Assembly (NCBI GenBank): GCA_964194625.1
Contig: CAXMNC010000202.1
Coordinates: 1 to 64,000 of the forward strand
Direction of reading: 5' to 3'
DNA: 64,000 bases
Source: SPGG2 sp964194625
Lineage (GTDB): Bacteria; Pseudomonadota; Gammaproteobacteria; Acidiferrobacterales; SPGG2
This document shows positions 27,974 through 36,034 of this stretch, one piece after another. How positions within the stretch are numbered: position 1 is the first letter of the stretch; each line of letters starts with the position of its first letter. The notes below the pieces were generated by a model. The model saw only the letters and a program-made list of their open reading frames with translations. It was not told the origin of the DNA and did not search any database. The translations under genes were made by a program, and so were the position numbers.

Positions 27974-28114
27974 GAAAACTAAACGTGCAAGGTGGTGTGT
28001 CGATTATAGAAGGCGTTCGGGCAAGTTTGCCTAGCTGTAACCGCTTCTATATGCTTCAACCACTATGAACTCTGCATCTCGCTATCTTCTTCGATTCCTT
28101 TGGCAACAACAAGC

Positions 28115-29035
28115 ATGCTAAGCCAGAGACCGTTTGTGTGTCCGCCGGAGCTGTTGAAAAAAGCACAGACTTCACATCCCGTGGCGACCGCCATCGCCGG
28201 TGCTGCCAGCCCACTGCCAATGGAAAGCGCACGACGCTCAGCTGAAGCTGGATTGATTGAGCCCATCCTTGTAGGCAATCAAGAATCGATTGAGGCAATC
28301 GCCGAGGAAATGAGTTGGGATGTGTCGAACTTGCGCATCGTCTCTGCCGATGGGGAAACAGTGGCGGCGGAAACGGCGGTGGCGCTGGCGCGTAGTGGCG
28401 AGGCGGCGGCGGTGATGAAAGGACAAGTACACACCGACGTGCTCATGCGTGCTGTGTTTAATCGTGACACCGGGTTGCGTGTAGGTCGACGTATTAGTCA
28501 TGTATTCCACATGACTATCCCCGAGCGCACCGGTTCATTACTGATCACCGACGCGGCCGTGAATGTTAGTCCCGACGTGGCAACCAAGCTTGATATCATT
28601 CGAAACGCGGTCGATGTGCTACACGCGCTGGGCAATACCAAGCCCAAGGTTGCAATCCTCTCGGCGACGGAACAGGCAAACGAATCCGTGCCATCGAGTG
28701 TTGCAGCGGCGGAAGTCAGTCGGCTCGCGCGAGACCAAATTAGCGACGCGCTCATCGATGGGCCATTCGCATTTGACAATGCGATTTCACCAGAGGCTGC
28801 CGCCATTAAAGGGATCAATAGCCCGGTTGCTGGGCAAGCCGATATGTTGTTGGTTCCGAACATCGAGACCGGCAACACCCTGTATAAATCTATGGTCTTT
28901 TTGATGAGTGCCACCGCGGCTGGGATTGTGGTCGGCACACGCGTACCGGTTATCTTGACTTCACGCGCCGACCCGCCTGAGGCGCGCCTTGCTTCGGCGG
29001 CATTGGCCACGATTGTGTCACGATATCAGGGATAA
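28115..29035 (+). CDS. pta: phosphate acetyltransferase (short Pta)
   Basis: Converts acetyl phosphate and CoA to acetyl-CoA. The 306-aa protein is the compact single-domain form, without the N-terminal DRTGG extension of E. coli Pta. Typical blocks are PLPMESARRSAEAGLIEPILVG, AVMKGQVHTDVLMRA, SHVFHMTIPERTGSLLITD and a C-terminal domain ending in TRVPVILTSRADPPEARLAS. ATG 28115 is taken as start, with an upstream TTG at 28100 as alternative; no strong ribosome-binding site. Position near xsc indicates it handles the acetyl phosphate made by Xsc. A butyryl-phosphate specificity (Ptb) is less likely. Confidence 0.87.
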   Translation: MLSQRPFVCPPELLKKAQTSHPVATAIAGAASPLPMESARRSAEAGLIEPILVGNQESIEAIAEEMSWDVSNLRIVSADGETVAAETAVALARSGEAAAVMKGQVHTDVLMRAVFNRDTGLRVGRRISHVFHMTIPERTGSLLITDAAVNVSPDVATKLDIIRNAVDVLHALGNTKPKVAILSATEQANESVPSSVAAAEVSRLARDQISDALIDGPFAFDNAISPEAAAIKGINSPVAGQADMLLVPNIETGNTLYKSMVFLMSATAAGIVVGTRVPVILTSRADPPEARLASAALATIVSRYQG

Positions 29036-29228
29036 TATCGTAAAGTCGCCTGTCTTATCGACGCAGTCGATGTGGCAGCCTACTTCGGGGTCGCTGTGCG
29101 GCGCCAAAAATAATTCTAAGGCCCTAATCTAGTTTCCTAGTGCAATGGTTACTCGGTGTCGCTAGGATACCTACAATTCCGTTTCAGGTATTGAAGTACC
29201 AAAGTATTAGAAACAGACCACGCCCCTT

Positions 29229-30506
29229 ATGTTTGGAACGATTGCCAGATTACGCTTAGCTATTGCCGCGGTTGGATTGATAAAACGGGTCGCACCATCC
29301 GCTATATCGCATGCTTTCAGCAAATGCATCAAAGAACTAGAGATCCATCGTAAACATGTGGCTGCCGTTCGGCGCGGTCGTAAACTTGTCAACCGCAAGC
29401 CTCTAAAGCTAGAGCTAGGTGGCGGCATCAAACCGAAACCAGGCTGGATCAATATCGACCTGAGATCTGCCGACGGGCTCACCCTGGATCTACGGCAGCC
29501 CCTACCTTTTCCCGACGAGAGTGTCGCCGAGATCTATAGCGAGCATGCACTAGAGTGCCTTGCGTATCCCGGCGACCTCGCACAATTGCTTGTAGAATGT
29601 CATCGAGTACTGATGGTGGGCGGTAAATTCACCGCCGGCGTGCCAGACGCCGGCAACGCGTTTAAGGCCTACGCAGCAGGACCTGCTGCGTTCTACGCCA
29701 GTAAGGATTGGGCCAATGTTAGGCCCGGGTCTGTTCGCTGTCCCATGGATGAGCTGAACTGGTTGATCTACCAGGGCGGCACCCATCACTACATGTTCGA
29801 CGAACAAAACCTAAGGTTGCGACTCGAAGAAACAGGTTTTGTCGAGGTGAAAAAGCGAGACGCGACGGCGGCAGACAGCATTGGTCGCAGACACCAAACC
29901 CTGTATGTAGAGGCCCAGAAGTCCAACGACCTGATACCCGACATCGGCGCCATTCGCGCCAGACATACCCAAGCGTTGATTGATCAGATCTCGGCTGACG
30001 CAAGTATAGCGCCGGCCATCGTTGATCTCGCCACCGGCCAACGCTATGCCGTCCTGCGTTTGGCCATGTCGATATCGGGTGAATGGGGGGAGACTCTCCT
30101 GATTGGCCAAGAGATTGTGCCGATTCTGCCCCTGCTAGATTCATTCGATACACCAACAGGCAGGCAAACCTCGGTAATCGTTCGGCCAGACTCCAATCAA
30201 CGTACACCGGCCACAGACACGGACGAAAGAATACGATATCAAGACTATCCGCCATTTCCTTACCAACGCGGGCAATTCAGGCGAATGCTAACCATCATCG
30301 ACGACACTGCGGTAGATATTTTGACAAGTGCCAGCGAGTTACTAACTAGCGAAAAAGACGGTAGGATTTATGTCGTCGCTCCTGCCACAGGTGTTTTTGA
30401 AATTCCATCGGCATTCACCTGTCCTTATCAAGAGCTTCTTCCGGCCGATGCCGGTGTGCTTTATGTCCTGAAACGTGCCATGCCGAGTTCTGGCAAAGTC
30501 GTGTAA
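29229..30506 (+). CDS. SAM-dependent methyltransferase with C-terminal extension
   Basis: 425 aa. Residues about 55-215 form a class I methyltransferase related to the COG4627 group: LELGGGIKPKPGWINID (motif I and following), LPFPDESVAEIYSEHALECL and HRVLMVGGKFTAGVPDAG. The remaining 200 residues, starting near ALIDQISADAS, are not recognised. The substrate is unknown; relatives methylate sugars or lipids. It is followed 37 nt later by a carbamoyltransferase gene, a pairing seen in O-modification of polysaccharides and glycosylated natural products. The 193 nt upstream hold an inverted repeat CCTAG...CTAGG and presumably the promoter. Confidence 0.75.
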   Translation: MFGTIARLRLAIAAVGLIKRVAPSAISHAFSKCIKELEIHRKHVAAVRRGRKLVNRKPLKLELGGGIKPKPGWINIDLRSADGLTLDLRQPLPFPDESVAEIYSEHALECLAYPGDLAQLLVECHRVLMVGGKFTAGVPDAGNAFKAYAAGPAAFYASKDWANVRPGSVRCPMDELNWLIYQGGTHHYMFDEQNLRLRLEETGFVEVKKRDATAADSIGRRHQTLYVEAQKSNDLIPDIGAIRARHTQALIDQISADASIAPAIVDLATGQRYAVLRLAMSISGEWGETLLIGQEIVPILPLLDSFDTPTGRQTSVIVRPDSNQRTPATDTDERIRYQDYPPFPYQRGQFRRMLTIIDDTAVDILTSASELLTSEKDGRIYVVAPATGVFEIPSAFTCPYQELLPADAGVLYVLKRAMPSSGKVV

Positions 30507-30543
30507 CATCGTCGGTTCTCGACACTTCTCAAGTTCTGTGTAG

Positions 30544-32283
30544 ATGAAGATTCTAGGGATTACGGGTCCAGCACTGCATGACAACTCGGCTGCGCTTGTC
30601 ATCGATGGCGAGCTGGTCGCTGCCGCCGAAGAGGAGCGCTTTATCCGCATCAAACATGCGAAAAGAAAACAACCCGTCAACGCACTAAAGTACTGTCTAG
30701 ACTACGCAGGCATCTCGCCTTCCGAGATCGACATTGTTGCCTATCCCTACGTAAAGATAGGTCTGGCGCACAAGGCGAGGTGGTACTTTGCGAAGCGTCA
30801 CTGGTATGCCCCCGACAGGGTCTACAGGGCGCTGGTCGACGGCAACCGCCTCATTAACCGAAAATCTGCTTCTGTACTGAACTTGCTCGATGAACTCGGC
30901 ATCGACCGTAGTCGTTTTATTCCCGTCGAACATCATCTGGCTCACGCCAGCAGCGCCTACCATCTCAGCGGTTTCAAGGAAAAAACCGCCATCGTCAGCA
31001 TTGATGGCAAGGGTGAATACGCGACGACGTTCTTCGGTTATGGAGAAAACGGTCGGATACACAAGATCAAAGAGTTTTATGATCCAGACTCACTTGGCTG
31101 GTTTTATGGCGCCATCACCGAGTATCTCGGCTTTGAGATGCAAGATGGCGAGTACAAGGTAATGGGGATGGCGCCGTATGGTGATCCAACTAAGTATGAT
31201 CTATCAAAGTTGATTCGTTGCGACGGCCGTAGCTTTACGATCAACACCAAACTCATCAATGTAGTTGGGCAGCGGTGTTATCGGGCCAACGGACGGATTT
31301 ATTCGGTTAGCCCGGAATTCGTCGACTGGCTTGGTCTTGCTCGTGATGGCGATGATATCGATGAGCCTTATATTGACTATGCTGCAGGTATTCAAAAACT
31401 CCTGGAAGATACTGCGCTTTCGCTCATCGATCACTACGTGGGCGACATCATTCGCGAAACCGGACGAGTATGTTTCGCCGGCGGTGTAGCACTGAATGTC
31501 AAACTGAATCAACGTATTCTCGAGTGGCCACACGTCAAGGAGCTATTTGTGCAACCGGCCGCGGGCGATGCCGGCACCGCTGTGGGTGCCGCCGCCTATA
31601 TAGCGATGAGTCACGGTGAACACATGCAGAAGTTGGAACACGTGTATCTCGGGCCGTCCTTTACCACTGAACAATGTATCGCCGCCTGCCAAACACATGA
31701 ACACAGGCCGCAATGGCAACGACTGGACAACACGGTCGCGACGGCAGCTAAACTCGTTGCCGATGGAAACCCGCTTGCGTGGTTTCAAGGCCGCATGGAG
31801 TTCGGACCGCGAGCCTTAGGTAACCGCAGCATTTTGGGGGATCCAAGCCGGCCCGGCATGGCAGACCGTATTAACGCACAGATCAAGCACCGCGAGCGCT
31901 GGCGACCCTTTTGCCCCAGCATCCTAGACACCGTAGCAGCAGATATCATTCAATCAGACCACCCGGCACAGTATATGACCATCACATTTGATGTCGCAGA
32001 AGATTGGGAATCACGGATCCCGGAAGTGGTTCATAAAGACGGGACGGCGCGCGTGCAAGTCGTTAACGAGAAGACGAATGCCCGGTTTTATCAACTGATA
32101 AAAGAGCTGGAAAAACACACCGGCAACGCCGTGGTGCTGAATACGTCGTTAAACCGTCGCGGCGAACCTATGGTCTGTACGCCCACCGACGCGTTGAATA
32201 TGTTCTTCGGCTCTGATCTGCAGTATCTGATTATGGAAGATATTCTGGTCCGGCCCGCGTTCGCCAGACTCGCGCAGGCATAA
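30544..32283 (+). CDS. NodU/TobZ-type O-carbamoyltransferase
   Basis: 579 aa. The N-terminal Kae1-like domain has ILGITGPALHDNSAALV, EEERFIRIKH, the metal/carbamoyl-phosphate histidines in VEHHLAHASSAYHLSGF, and VSIDGKGEYAT. The C-terminal YrdC-like domain has FQGRMEFGPRALGNRSIL, RWRPFCPSIL and VVLNTSLNRRGEPMV. Members transfer carbamoyl from carbamoyl phosphate via carbamoyl-AMP to sugar hydroxyls (Nod factors, tobramycin). The acceptor here is unknown, perhaps a surface polysaccharide. A 198-bp stretch of its 3' end is present again at 34508-34705. Confidence 0.88.
   Translation: MKILGITGPALHDNSAALVIDGELVAAAEEERFIRIKHAKRKQPVNALKYCLDYAGISPSEIDIVAYPYVKIGLAHKARWYFAKRHWYAPDRVYRALVDGNRLINRKSASVLNLLDELGIDRSRFIPVEHHLAHASSAYHLSGFKEKTAIVSIDGKGEYATTFFGYGENGRIHKIKEFYDPDSLGWFYGAITEYLGFEMQDGEYKVMGMAPYGDPTKYDLSKLIRCDGRSFTINTKLINVVGQRCYRANGRIYSVSPEFVDWLGLARDGDDIDEPYIDYAAGIQKLLEDTALSLIDHYVGDIIRETGRVCFAGGVALNVKLNQRILEWPHVKELFVQPAAGDAGTAVGAAAYIAMSHGEHMQKLEHVYLGPSFTTEQCIAACQTHEHRPQWQRLDNTVATAAKLVADGNPLAWFQGRMEFGPRALGNRSILGDPSRPGMADRINAQIKHRERWRPFCPSILDTVAADIIQSDHPAQYMTITFDVAEDWESRIPEVVHKDGTARVQVVNEKTNARFYQLIKELEKHTGNAVVLNTSLNRRGEPMVCTPTDALNMFFGSDLQYLIMEDILVRPAFARLAQA
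32043..32240 (+). repeat. 198-bp direct repeat, copy A (inside the carbamoyltransferase gene)
   Basis: Matches 34508-34705 without gaps, offset 2465 nt, with 9 differences by eye: 1 in the first 135 bp and 8 in the last 63 bp. Eight of the nine changes are synonymous in the carbamoyltransferase frame. Confidence 0.85.
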
Positions 32284-32427
32284 CGAATACCGATAAACCT
32301 GAAGCTGCAGCTCAACGACCGTCGCGCCGAAACTTTCTAAGGCCGTCAAAGCACACACGAAGTCGGCCATCATCTAGCATGTCTCCGCATAGCGGCCAAC
32401 GAACGACAACAAATAATAGACGATCTT
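32284..32427 (+). other. scar sequence after the carbamoyltransferase
   Basis: 144 nt with no start codon that can be supported. From about 32371 the frame of the following primase fragment is already open (reads HLACLRIAANERQQIIDDLL), so the homology probably begins here and the true start has been lost. Confidence 0.4.
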
Positions 32428-32718
32428 TTGGCGCGGGCCGAGCAGGCGAAGAGAGGTGCTGCAAACAATCAGCCAAAGCCAAAAGCCGACAGCTTCTTGG
32501 ATTATAGCAGCGCATTTCGCCGCGCGATGGTGGACGCCGGGCTCATCTGTGATGAGCTACCCATAGCCGACGGGCAGATCCATCGCTTTCACGTTGAGGG
32601 CGATAGACGAGGTTCTCGTAACGGCTGGCACATCTTTTTCCCGGACGATCCGCCGGCTGGCGCCTTTGGTTCATGGAAGAACGGGGATTGGCAGTCACCA
32701 CATAGTATCACGGCATGA
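32428..32718 (+). pseudogene. fragment of plasmid/phage primase-like protein (COG4643/TraC type)
   Basis: The 96-residue frame carries AMVDAGLICDELPIADGQIH, then HVEGDRRGSRNGWHIFFPDD and PAGAFGSWKNG. This is the N-terminal domain that precedes the TOPRIM domain in plasmid and phage primase-like proteins, which normally run several hundred residues further. Here it stops right after the domain, with no TOPRIM part, and no normal start codon precedes it (TTG at best). Its end overlaps the end of the convergent HAD/pentapeptide gene by 11 nt. It is interpreted as a remnant of an integrated plasmid or phage. Confidence 0.65.
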
Positions 32719-34243
32719 TGGTCTTTTCTTTTTCGATTTCGGCCAACTTCTTTTTGACGGTTTCGTTATGGTCAGCGGGGAGGTTCAGTTCCGCGAGAAA
32801 GTCATCGCTATAAAATGCTAGCCGCCAGTTTGTCGCTCGCTTGATTTGAGATGCAGTGACGGCTTTGACCTCAATCAGGATGGCCCCCTGCAGGTTGGCG
32901 CCGCCGAGGTTGGTCTCCCGCAACTGGGCTTCGGTGAGGATGGCCCCCTGCAGATTGGCGAAACTTAGGTTGGCCCCCTGCAGCTGGGCAAAAATGAGGT
33001 CCGCCTCCTGCAGCTGGGCGAAACTGAGGTCCGCCTCCTGCAGCTGGGCGAAACTTAGGTTGGCCCCCTGCAGCTGGGCGCTTCTGAGGTCGGTCTGCTG
33101 CAGGTTGGCGCTCCTGAGGTCGGCTCCCTGCAGCTGGGCGGTGCCGAGGTCGGCGTGGGAGACGGTACTGGGTTGCCGAGCAAGCGCCGCTTTCTGTTTT
33201 GCTCCTAGCTCTGCCTCGCGCTTTGCCTCAGGCTTCGCTTTGCGTTTAGCTACTGCGTCCGCCTTCCGCTTTGCCTCTAGTTCCGCTTGGCGCTGAGCTT
33301 CCGCTTTTCGTTTCGCTTCGAGTTCTAGTTTTCGCTGGCTCTCGATCTTGGCCTTACGTTGGGTTTCCTCTAGCGCTCGCTGTTTAGCCTGCGCCTCGCT
33401 AGCTTGTTGCTCAGCCTCCTGCCGCAAGGCCTCTGCCTCGACCCGCTTTTGGTGTTGATTCCAGGCGTACCACATCCCGCCTGCCAGCAGTAGAAAGACC
33501 CCCGCCGCCGCAAGCCAAATCGTTGGCTTGCCCATGCGCGGCGGTGTAGGCTCCCGCGCAGCCATTGGCGGAGTTAAAGGCGCTGTCTGAGATCTTACCG
33601 GCTCACGTTCGGCTTTTTCTTTCGCCCCGTGCTCGCGTGCTTTGCGTTGTTTGCGTTCTTCTTTTTTAGAGGGCGCTCCAAGCAACTGCTCTGTGAGACG
33701 ACCATAGCCTACGTCTAAGCTGAACCGAAGGGATCGAATACCGATTGCAGCCGCAGCCTCCACATTTTTTGCTCGGTCATCAACAAACAACAAATCCTCG
33801 GCGCGATAACCGCTCTGGTCAAGGAGAAACTGATAGATCCTCCGATCAGGCTTCCTTACATTTACCGCGCTACTAATGACCACTCCAGCCAGCAGGCCCT
33901 CAATGTCGAAGGCCGCCCTGAGTTTTCTAGACCACCGATCTATGTCGTTCGATAAGCACCATACGGGGATCTTCTGATGCTTTGCGTTGCGGAGAAATTC
34001 AGCAACGCCTGGCACAAGAGAATGCCTCGACAAGTAGTCATCCTCAACTGAGGGAGCCAGGCCAACACGATTCCAGAAGTCGTCAGCTTCAATGATGCCG
34101 AGACTGGCATCCAAGTAGACCGATTCGATCTCGTTAGCATTCATGTTTCCACCGGCTTCGCGGATAAACGGAATAAGCAGATCCGCAACATCATCCGCGG
34201 CACGAAAGATAACTCCCATTGCGTCCAGCACGATGCACTTCAT
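32708..34243 (-). CDS. HAD hydrolase fused to TM segment, coiled coil and pentapeptide repeats
   Basis: 511-aa chimeric protein. Residues 1-175 are a HAD-type hydrolase: nucleophile motif VLDAMGVIF (Asp 7; the usual second Asp is Met 9), WCLSND (Ser 98), KPDRRIY (Lys 131) and LLFVDDRAKN (Asp 155/156). A basic, proline-rich linker follows. Residues 241-261 form one membrane segment (IWLAAAGVFLLLAGG), 265-357 a TolA-like Lys/Glu/Ala coiled coil, and 364-455 about 18 pentapeptide repeats (A-x-L-x-x type, such as ANLSFAQLQEADL). A short charged tail closes it. No signal peptide precedes the hydrolase, so the HAD end is probably cytoplasmic and the coil/repeat end periplasmic. Flanked by mobile-element debris; function unknown. 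Confidence 0.8.
   Translation of the reverse strand: MKCIVLDAMGVIFRAADDVADLLIPFIREAGGNMNANEIESVYLDASLGIIEADDFWNRVGLAPSVEDDYLSRHSLVPGVAEFLRNAKHQKIPVWCLSNDIDRWSRKLRAAFDIEGLLAGVVISSAVNVRKPDRRIYQFLLDQSGYRAEDLLFVDDRAKNVEAAAAIGIRSLRFSLDVGYGRLTEQLLGAPSKKEERKQRKAREHGAKEKAEREPVRSQTAPLTPPMAAREPTPPRMGKPTIWLAAAGVFLLLAGGMWYAWNQHQKRVEAEALRQEAEQQASEAQAKQRALEETQRKAKIESQRKLELEAKRKAEAQRQAELEAKRKADAVAKRKAKPEAKREAELGAKQKAALARQPSTVSHADLGTAQLQGADLRSANLQQTDLRSAQLQGANLSFAQLQEADLSFAQLQEADLIFAQLQGANLSFANLQGAILTEAQLRETNLGGANLQGAILIEVKAVTASQIKRATNWRLAFYSDDFLAELNLPADHNETVKKKLAEIEKEKTIMP
32879..33154 (-). repeat. 30-nt tandem repeats encoding pentapeptide repeats
   Basis: Units of the form CTGCAGCTGGGCGAAACTGAGGTCCGCCTC vary around a 30-nt period (two pentapeptides each). 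They encode the right-handed beta-helix of the HAD/pentapeptide protein. Several adjacent units are almost identical at the DNA level, so copy number may vary between strains. Confidence 0.8.
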
Positions 34244-34267
34244 TAGTGACCTCTAACGAATGAAAGG

Positions 34268-34342
34268 GGCTTCCCCTACTCGAGCCGGCATCGCAGTGCC
34301 AAGATTGAGGTCTGACATTCAATCTGAAAGAGAGGGGAAGCC
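34268..34342. repeat. 10-bp inverted repeat in the IS110 leader
   Basis: GGCTTCCCCT (34268-34277) and AGGGGAAGCC (34333-34342) are exact complements flanking the 55 nt before the IS110 transposase fragment; the right arm contains its Shine-Dalgarno and abuts the ATG at 34343. It is probably part of the original left end of the element. Confidence 0.6.
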
Positions 34343-34507
34343 ATGAACAAGGTTACTACTGTTGGGATCGATCTAGCAAAGCGGGTGTTCGTGTTGCATG
34401 GGATAGATGCGGCTGGACAGGTAAGGCTGCGGCGTAGGTGTCGTTGCGAGGAGTTGGTGCGGATGGTGGCGCAGCTGCCACCTTGTCTCATCGGTATGGA
34501 GGCCTGC
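34343..34507 (+). pseudogene. IS110-family transposase, N-terminal fragment
   Basis: The first about 55 codons of a DEDD transposase: MNKVTTVGIDLAKRVFVLHG, with the first catalytic Asp in GIDLAK, continuing to PPCLIGMEAC. Intact IS110 transposases are about 320-400 aa. The homology breaks directly after MEAC, where the sequence switches within a few bases to the carbamoyltransferase 3' copy in another frame; the open frame then ends at 34531. Ribosome-binding AGAGGGGAAG precedes the ATG. Non-functional remnant. Confidence 0.8.
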
Positions 34508-34736
34508 GACGGCGCGCGTGCAAGTCGTTAACGAGAAGACAAATGCCCGGTTTTATCAACTGATAAAAGAGCTGGAAAAACACACCGGCAACGCCGTGGT
34601 GCTGAATACGTCGTTAAACCGTCGCGGCGAACCTATGGTCTGCACACCCACCGATGCCTTAAACATGTTCTTCGACTCTGATCTGCAGTATCTCATTATG
34701 GAAGACGTACTTGTTCTGCGGCGGAAAAGGCGGTAG
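34508..34736 (+). pseudogene. carbamoyltransferase 3' end (second copy, truncated)
   Basis: Encodes only the last about 72 residues of a NodU/TobZ-type carbamoyltransferase (VVNEKTNARFYQLIKELEK, then VVLNTSLNRRGEPMVC and YLIMEDVLVL), ending in a different C-terminus (LRRKRR) from the intact gene. 34508-34705 is 198-bp repeat copy B. Because 8 of the 9 differences from the intact gene are silent, this copy descends from a once functional paralogue and is not a fresh duplication. The 5' part was replaced by the IS110 fragment. Confidence 0.8.
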
Positions 34737-34929
34737 AAAGACGTCGCATCTCCTTTTTTGCTTCAAGAAAACGGTTTCTGACACGTTTTTCGCACTCCGC
34801 TATTGAGTAGCCAAGTGTTTGCGGTTCACCATTAGCAATAGGAGGGACATGAAGGCGATGGTGGTGGTACTTGCGGATTGCATGGCGTGACCGCGCGCCC
34901 ACATCTGCAAGGACACGAGGGACTCCGCA
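34737..34929. other. spacer before methyltransferase gene
   Basis: 193 nt with no supported gene on the plus strand. On the minus strand an open frame (YHHHRLHVPPIANGEPQTLG, then a basic amphipathic helix) ends at 34696 and could be the tail of another mobile-element gene, but it overlaps copy B and the next gene, so it is not called. Confidence 0.3.
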
Positions 34930-35793
34930 ATGGCTGCTGGTGAAAGCTTCTTTAAACGGGTTAAGAAGGCCCGGTTTGATCACGTCTATAACCTGCCTGA
35001 TTGTCGCGCCTACTACCAGGCCGTTGCGCCGCTTGACTATCAAAACCCGGCACACGCGGTTCCGATTGCACGCGCCGCCCTCGCTGAGATCAGCCGATTA
35101 AGAAACTTGCAGGCGCCTTGGGTGCTAGATTTCGCTTGCGGCTATGGGATCACCTCAGCACTGCTCCGCTATCACGTCGACATGCGCACCATCGTGGCAC
35201 GATACTCCGGTAAAGAACTAACTAACTTGGACGCCGCACCGCTTATCGCCAAAGATCGGAAATGGTATGCAACGCGCAAGCGCCGTACCCTGCAACCGCA
35301 AATCGCGGGAATGGATATTAGTATGAACGCTTTGGACTACGGTCTGCGTGTCGGCCTTTACGATAAGACGTTCGCGGACAACTTAGAGGTGAATGACCCC
35401 AGTCCTGAACTTATTGACTTTTTGCCTAATGTCAGTCTTATCCTAGATACAGGCGCATGCGGCTACATCGGAGAGAGAAGCTTCAGTCGCCTCTTGCGTG
35501 CGACAGGACCGCCGTTGCCATGGATCACAACCTCGCCAACCCGCGTCGCGGATTACGGCCCAAGCCTAGAAGTTATGAAGAAGGTGGGCCTCGTGGTAGA
35601 GCAAGTACCTATCGCCCCATTTCGTCATCGCCGCTTCGCCGACCAGAAGGAAAAAGAGCGTGCGATCGCCGAATTAAAGCGCAAAGGTGTTGATCCAACG
35701 GGCCTTGAAGACACCGGGTTTTTTTTCGCCGAAGCCTATGTCATCCGCCCGCCGGATGAGTGTGATATACCGCTCGCTGAACTAATCCGTTAG
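34930..35793 (+). CDS. putative SAM-dependent methyltransferase
   Basis: 287 aa. The motif I region LRNLQAPWVLDFACGYGITS lies at about residues 58-77; a later acidic region reads NVSLILDTGACGYIGERSFS. After motif I an additional basic stretch (ATRKRRTLQPQI) interrupts the fold, and the C-terminus carries a lysine-rich helix (RRFADQKEKERAIAELKRKG). ATG 34930 has a GAGG upstream. The substrate is unknown. Two methyltransferases flank the carbamoyltransferase cluster, suggesting decoration of a glycan or small molecule. A convergent methyltransferase gene follows. Confidence 0.65.
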   Translation: MAAGESFFKRVKKARFDHVYNLPDCRAYYQAVAPLDYQNPAHAVPIARAALAEISRLRNLQAPWVLDFACGYGITSALLRYHVDMRTIVARYSGKELTNLDAAPLIAKDRKWYATRKRRTLQPQIAGMDISMNALDYGLRVGLYDKTFADNLEVNDPSPELIDFLPNVSLILDTGACGYIGERSFSRLLRATGPPLPWITTSPTRVADYGPSLEVMKKVGLVVEQVPIAPFRHRRFADQKEKERAIAELKRKGVDPTGLEDTGFFFAEAYVIRPPDECDIPLAELIR

Positions 35794-35833
35794 CTATAGC
35801 AGTGCATCTCATCAGATGAAGGAGTGAAACGAT

Positions 35834-36034
35834 ATGAGCGACTATTCAGGCCTAGAAAAAGCAGCCGTTAGTTTTTGCCGTTGTGACAAACACCGACCAG
35901 CATGTGGCCCCAGTCAGCGCTTGTTGGAAAGCGACGCAAGAAGCGCTCAAGTCCAGTCGATAATGCGCCAAACGGGTTTCTATAAGGCAAGGGTAACCCC
36001 GCGCCCCCAACTCGATCGACGACAAGTGAGGTAG
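35834..36034 (+). pseudogene. possible truncated gene start, 66-codon frame
   Basis: An ATG preceded by a near-ideal Shine-Dalgarno (AAGGAG, 7 nt spacing) begins MSDYSGLEKAAVSF, then runs antisense into the 3' end of the convergent methyltransferase, where its residues look like random shadow coding (Arg/Cys-rich). The first about 11 codons lie outside that gene. It may be the head of a gene whose body was lost in a rearrangement. Weak evidence. Confidence 0.25.

Noticed and set aside
32879..33154. Regular 30-nt repeats that could suggest a CRISPR-like or non-coding array
   Set aside because: There are no unique spacers; the repeats are in frame and encode a standard pentapeptide beta-helix.
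34696..35055. 119-codon minus-strand frame between the carbamoyltransferase remnant and the methyltransferase
   Set aside because: Antisense to two better supported reading frames at both ends; only the middle part looks protein-like, so it was mentioned but not called.
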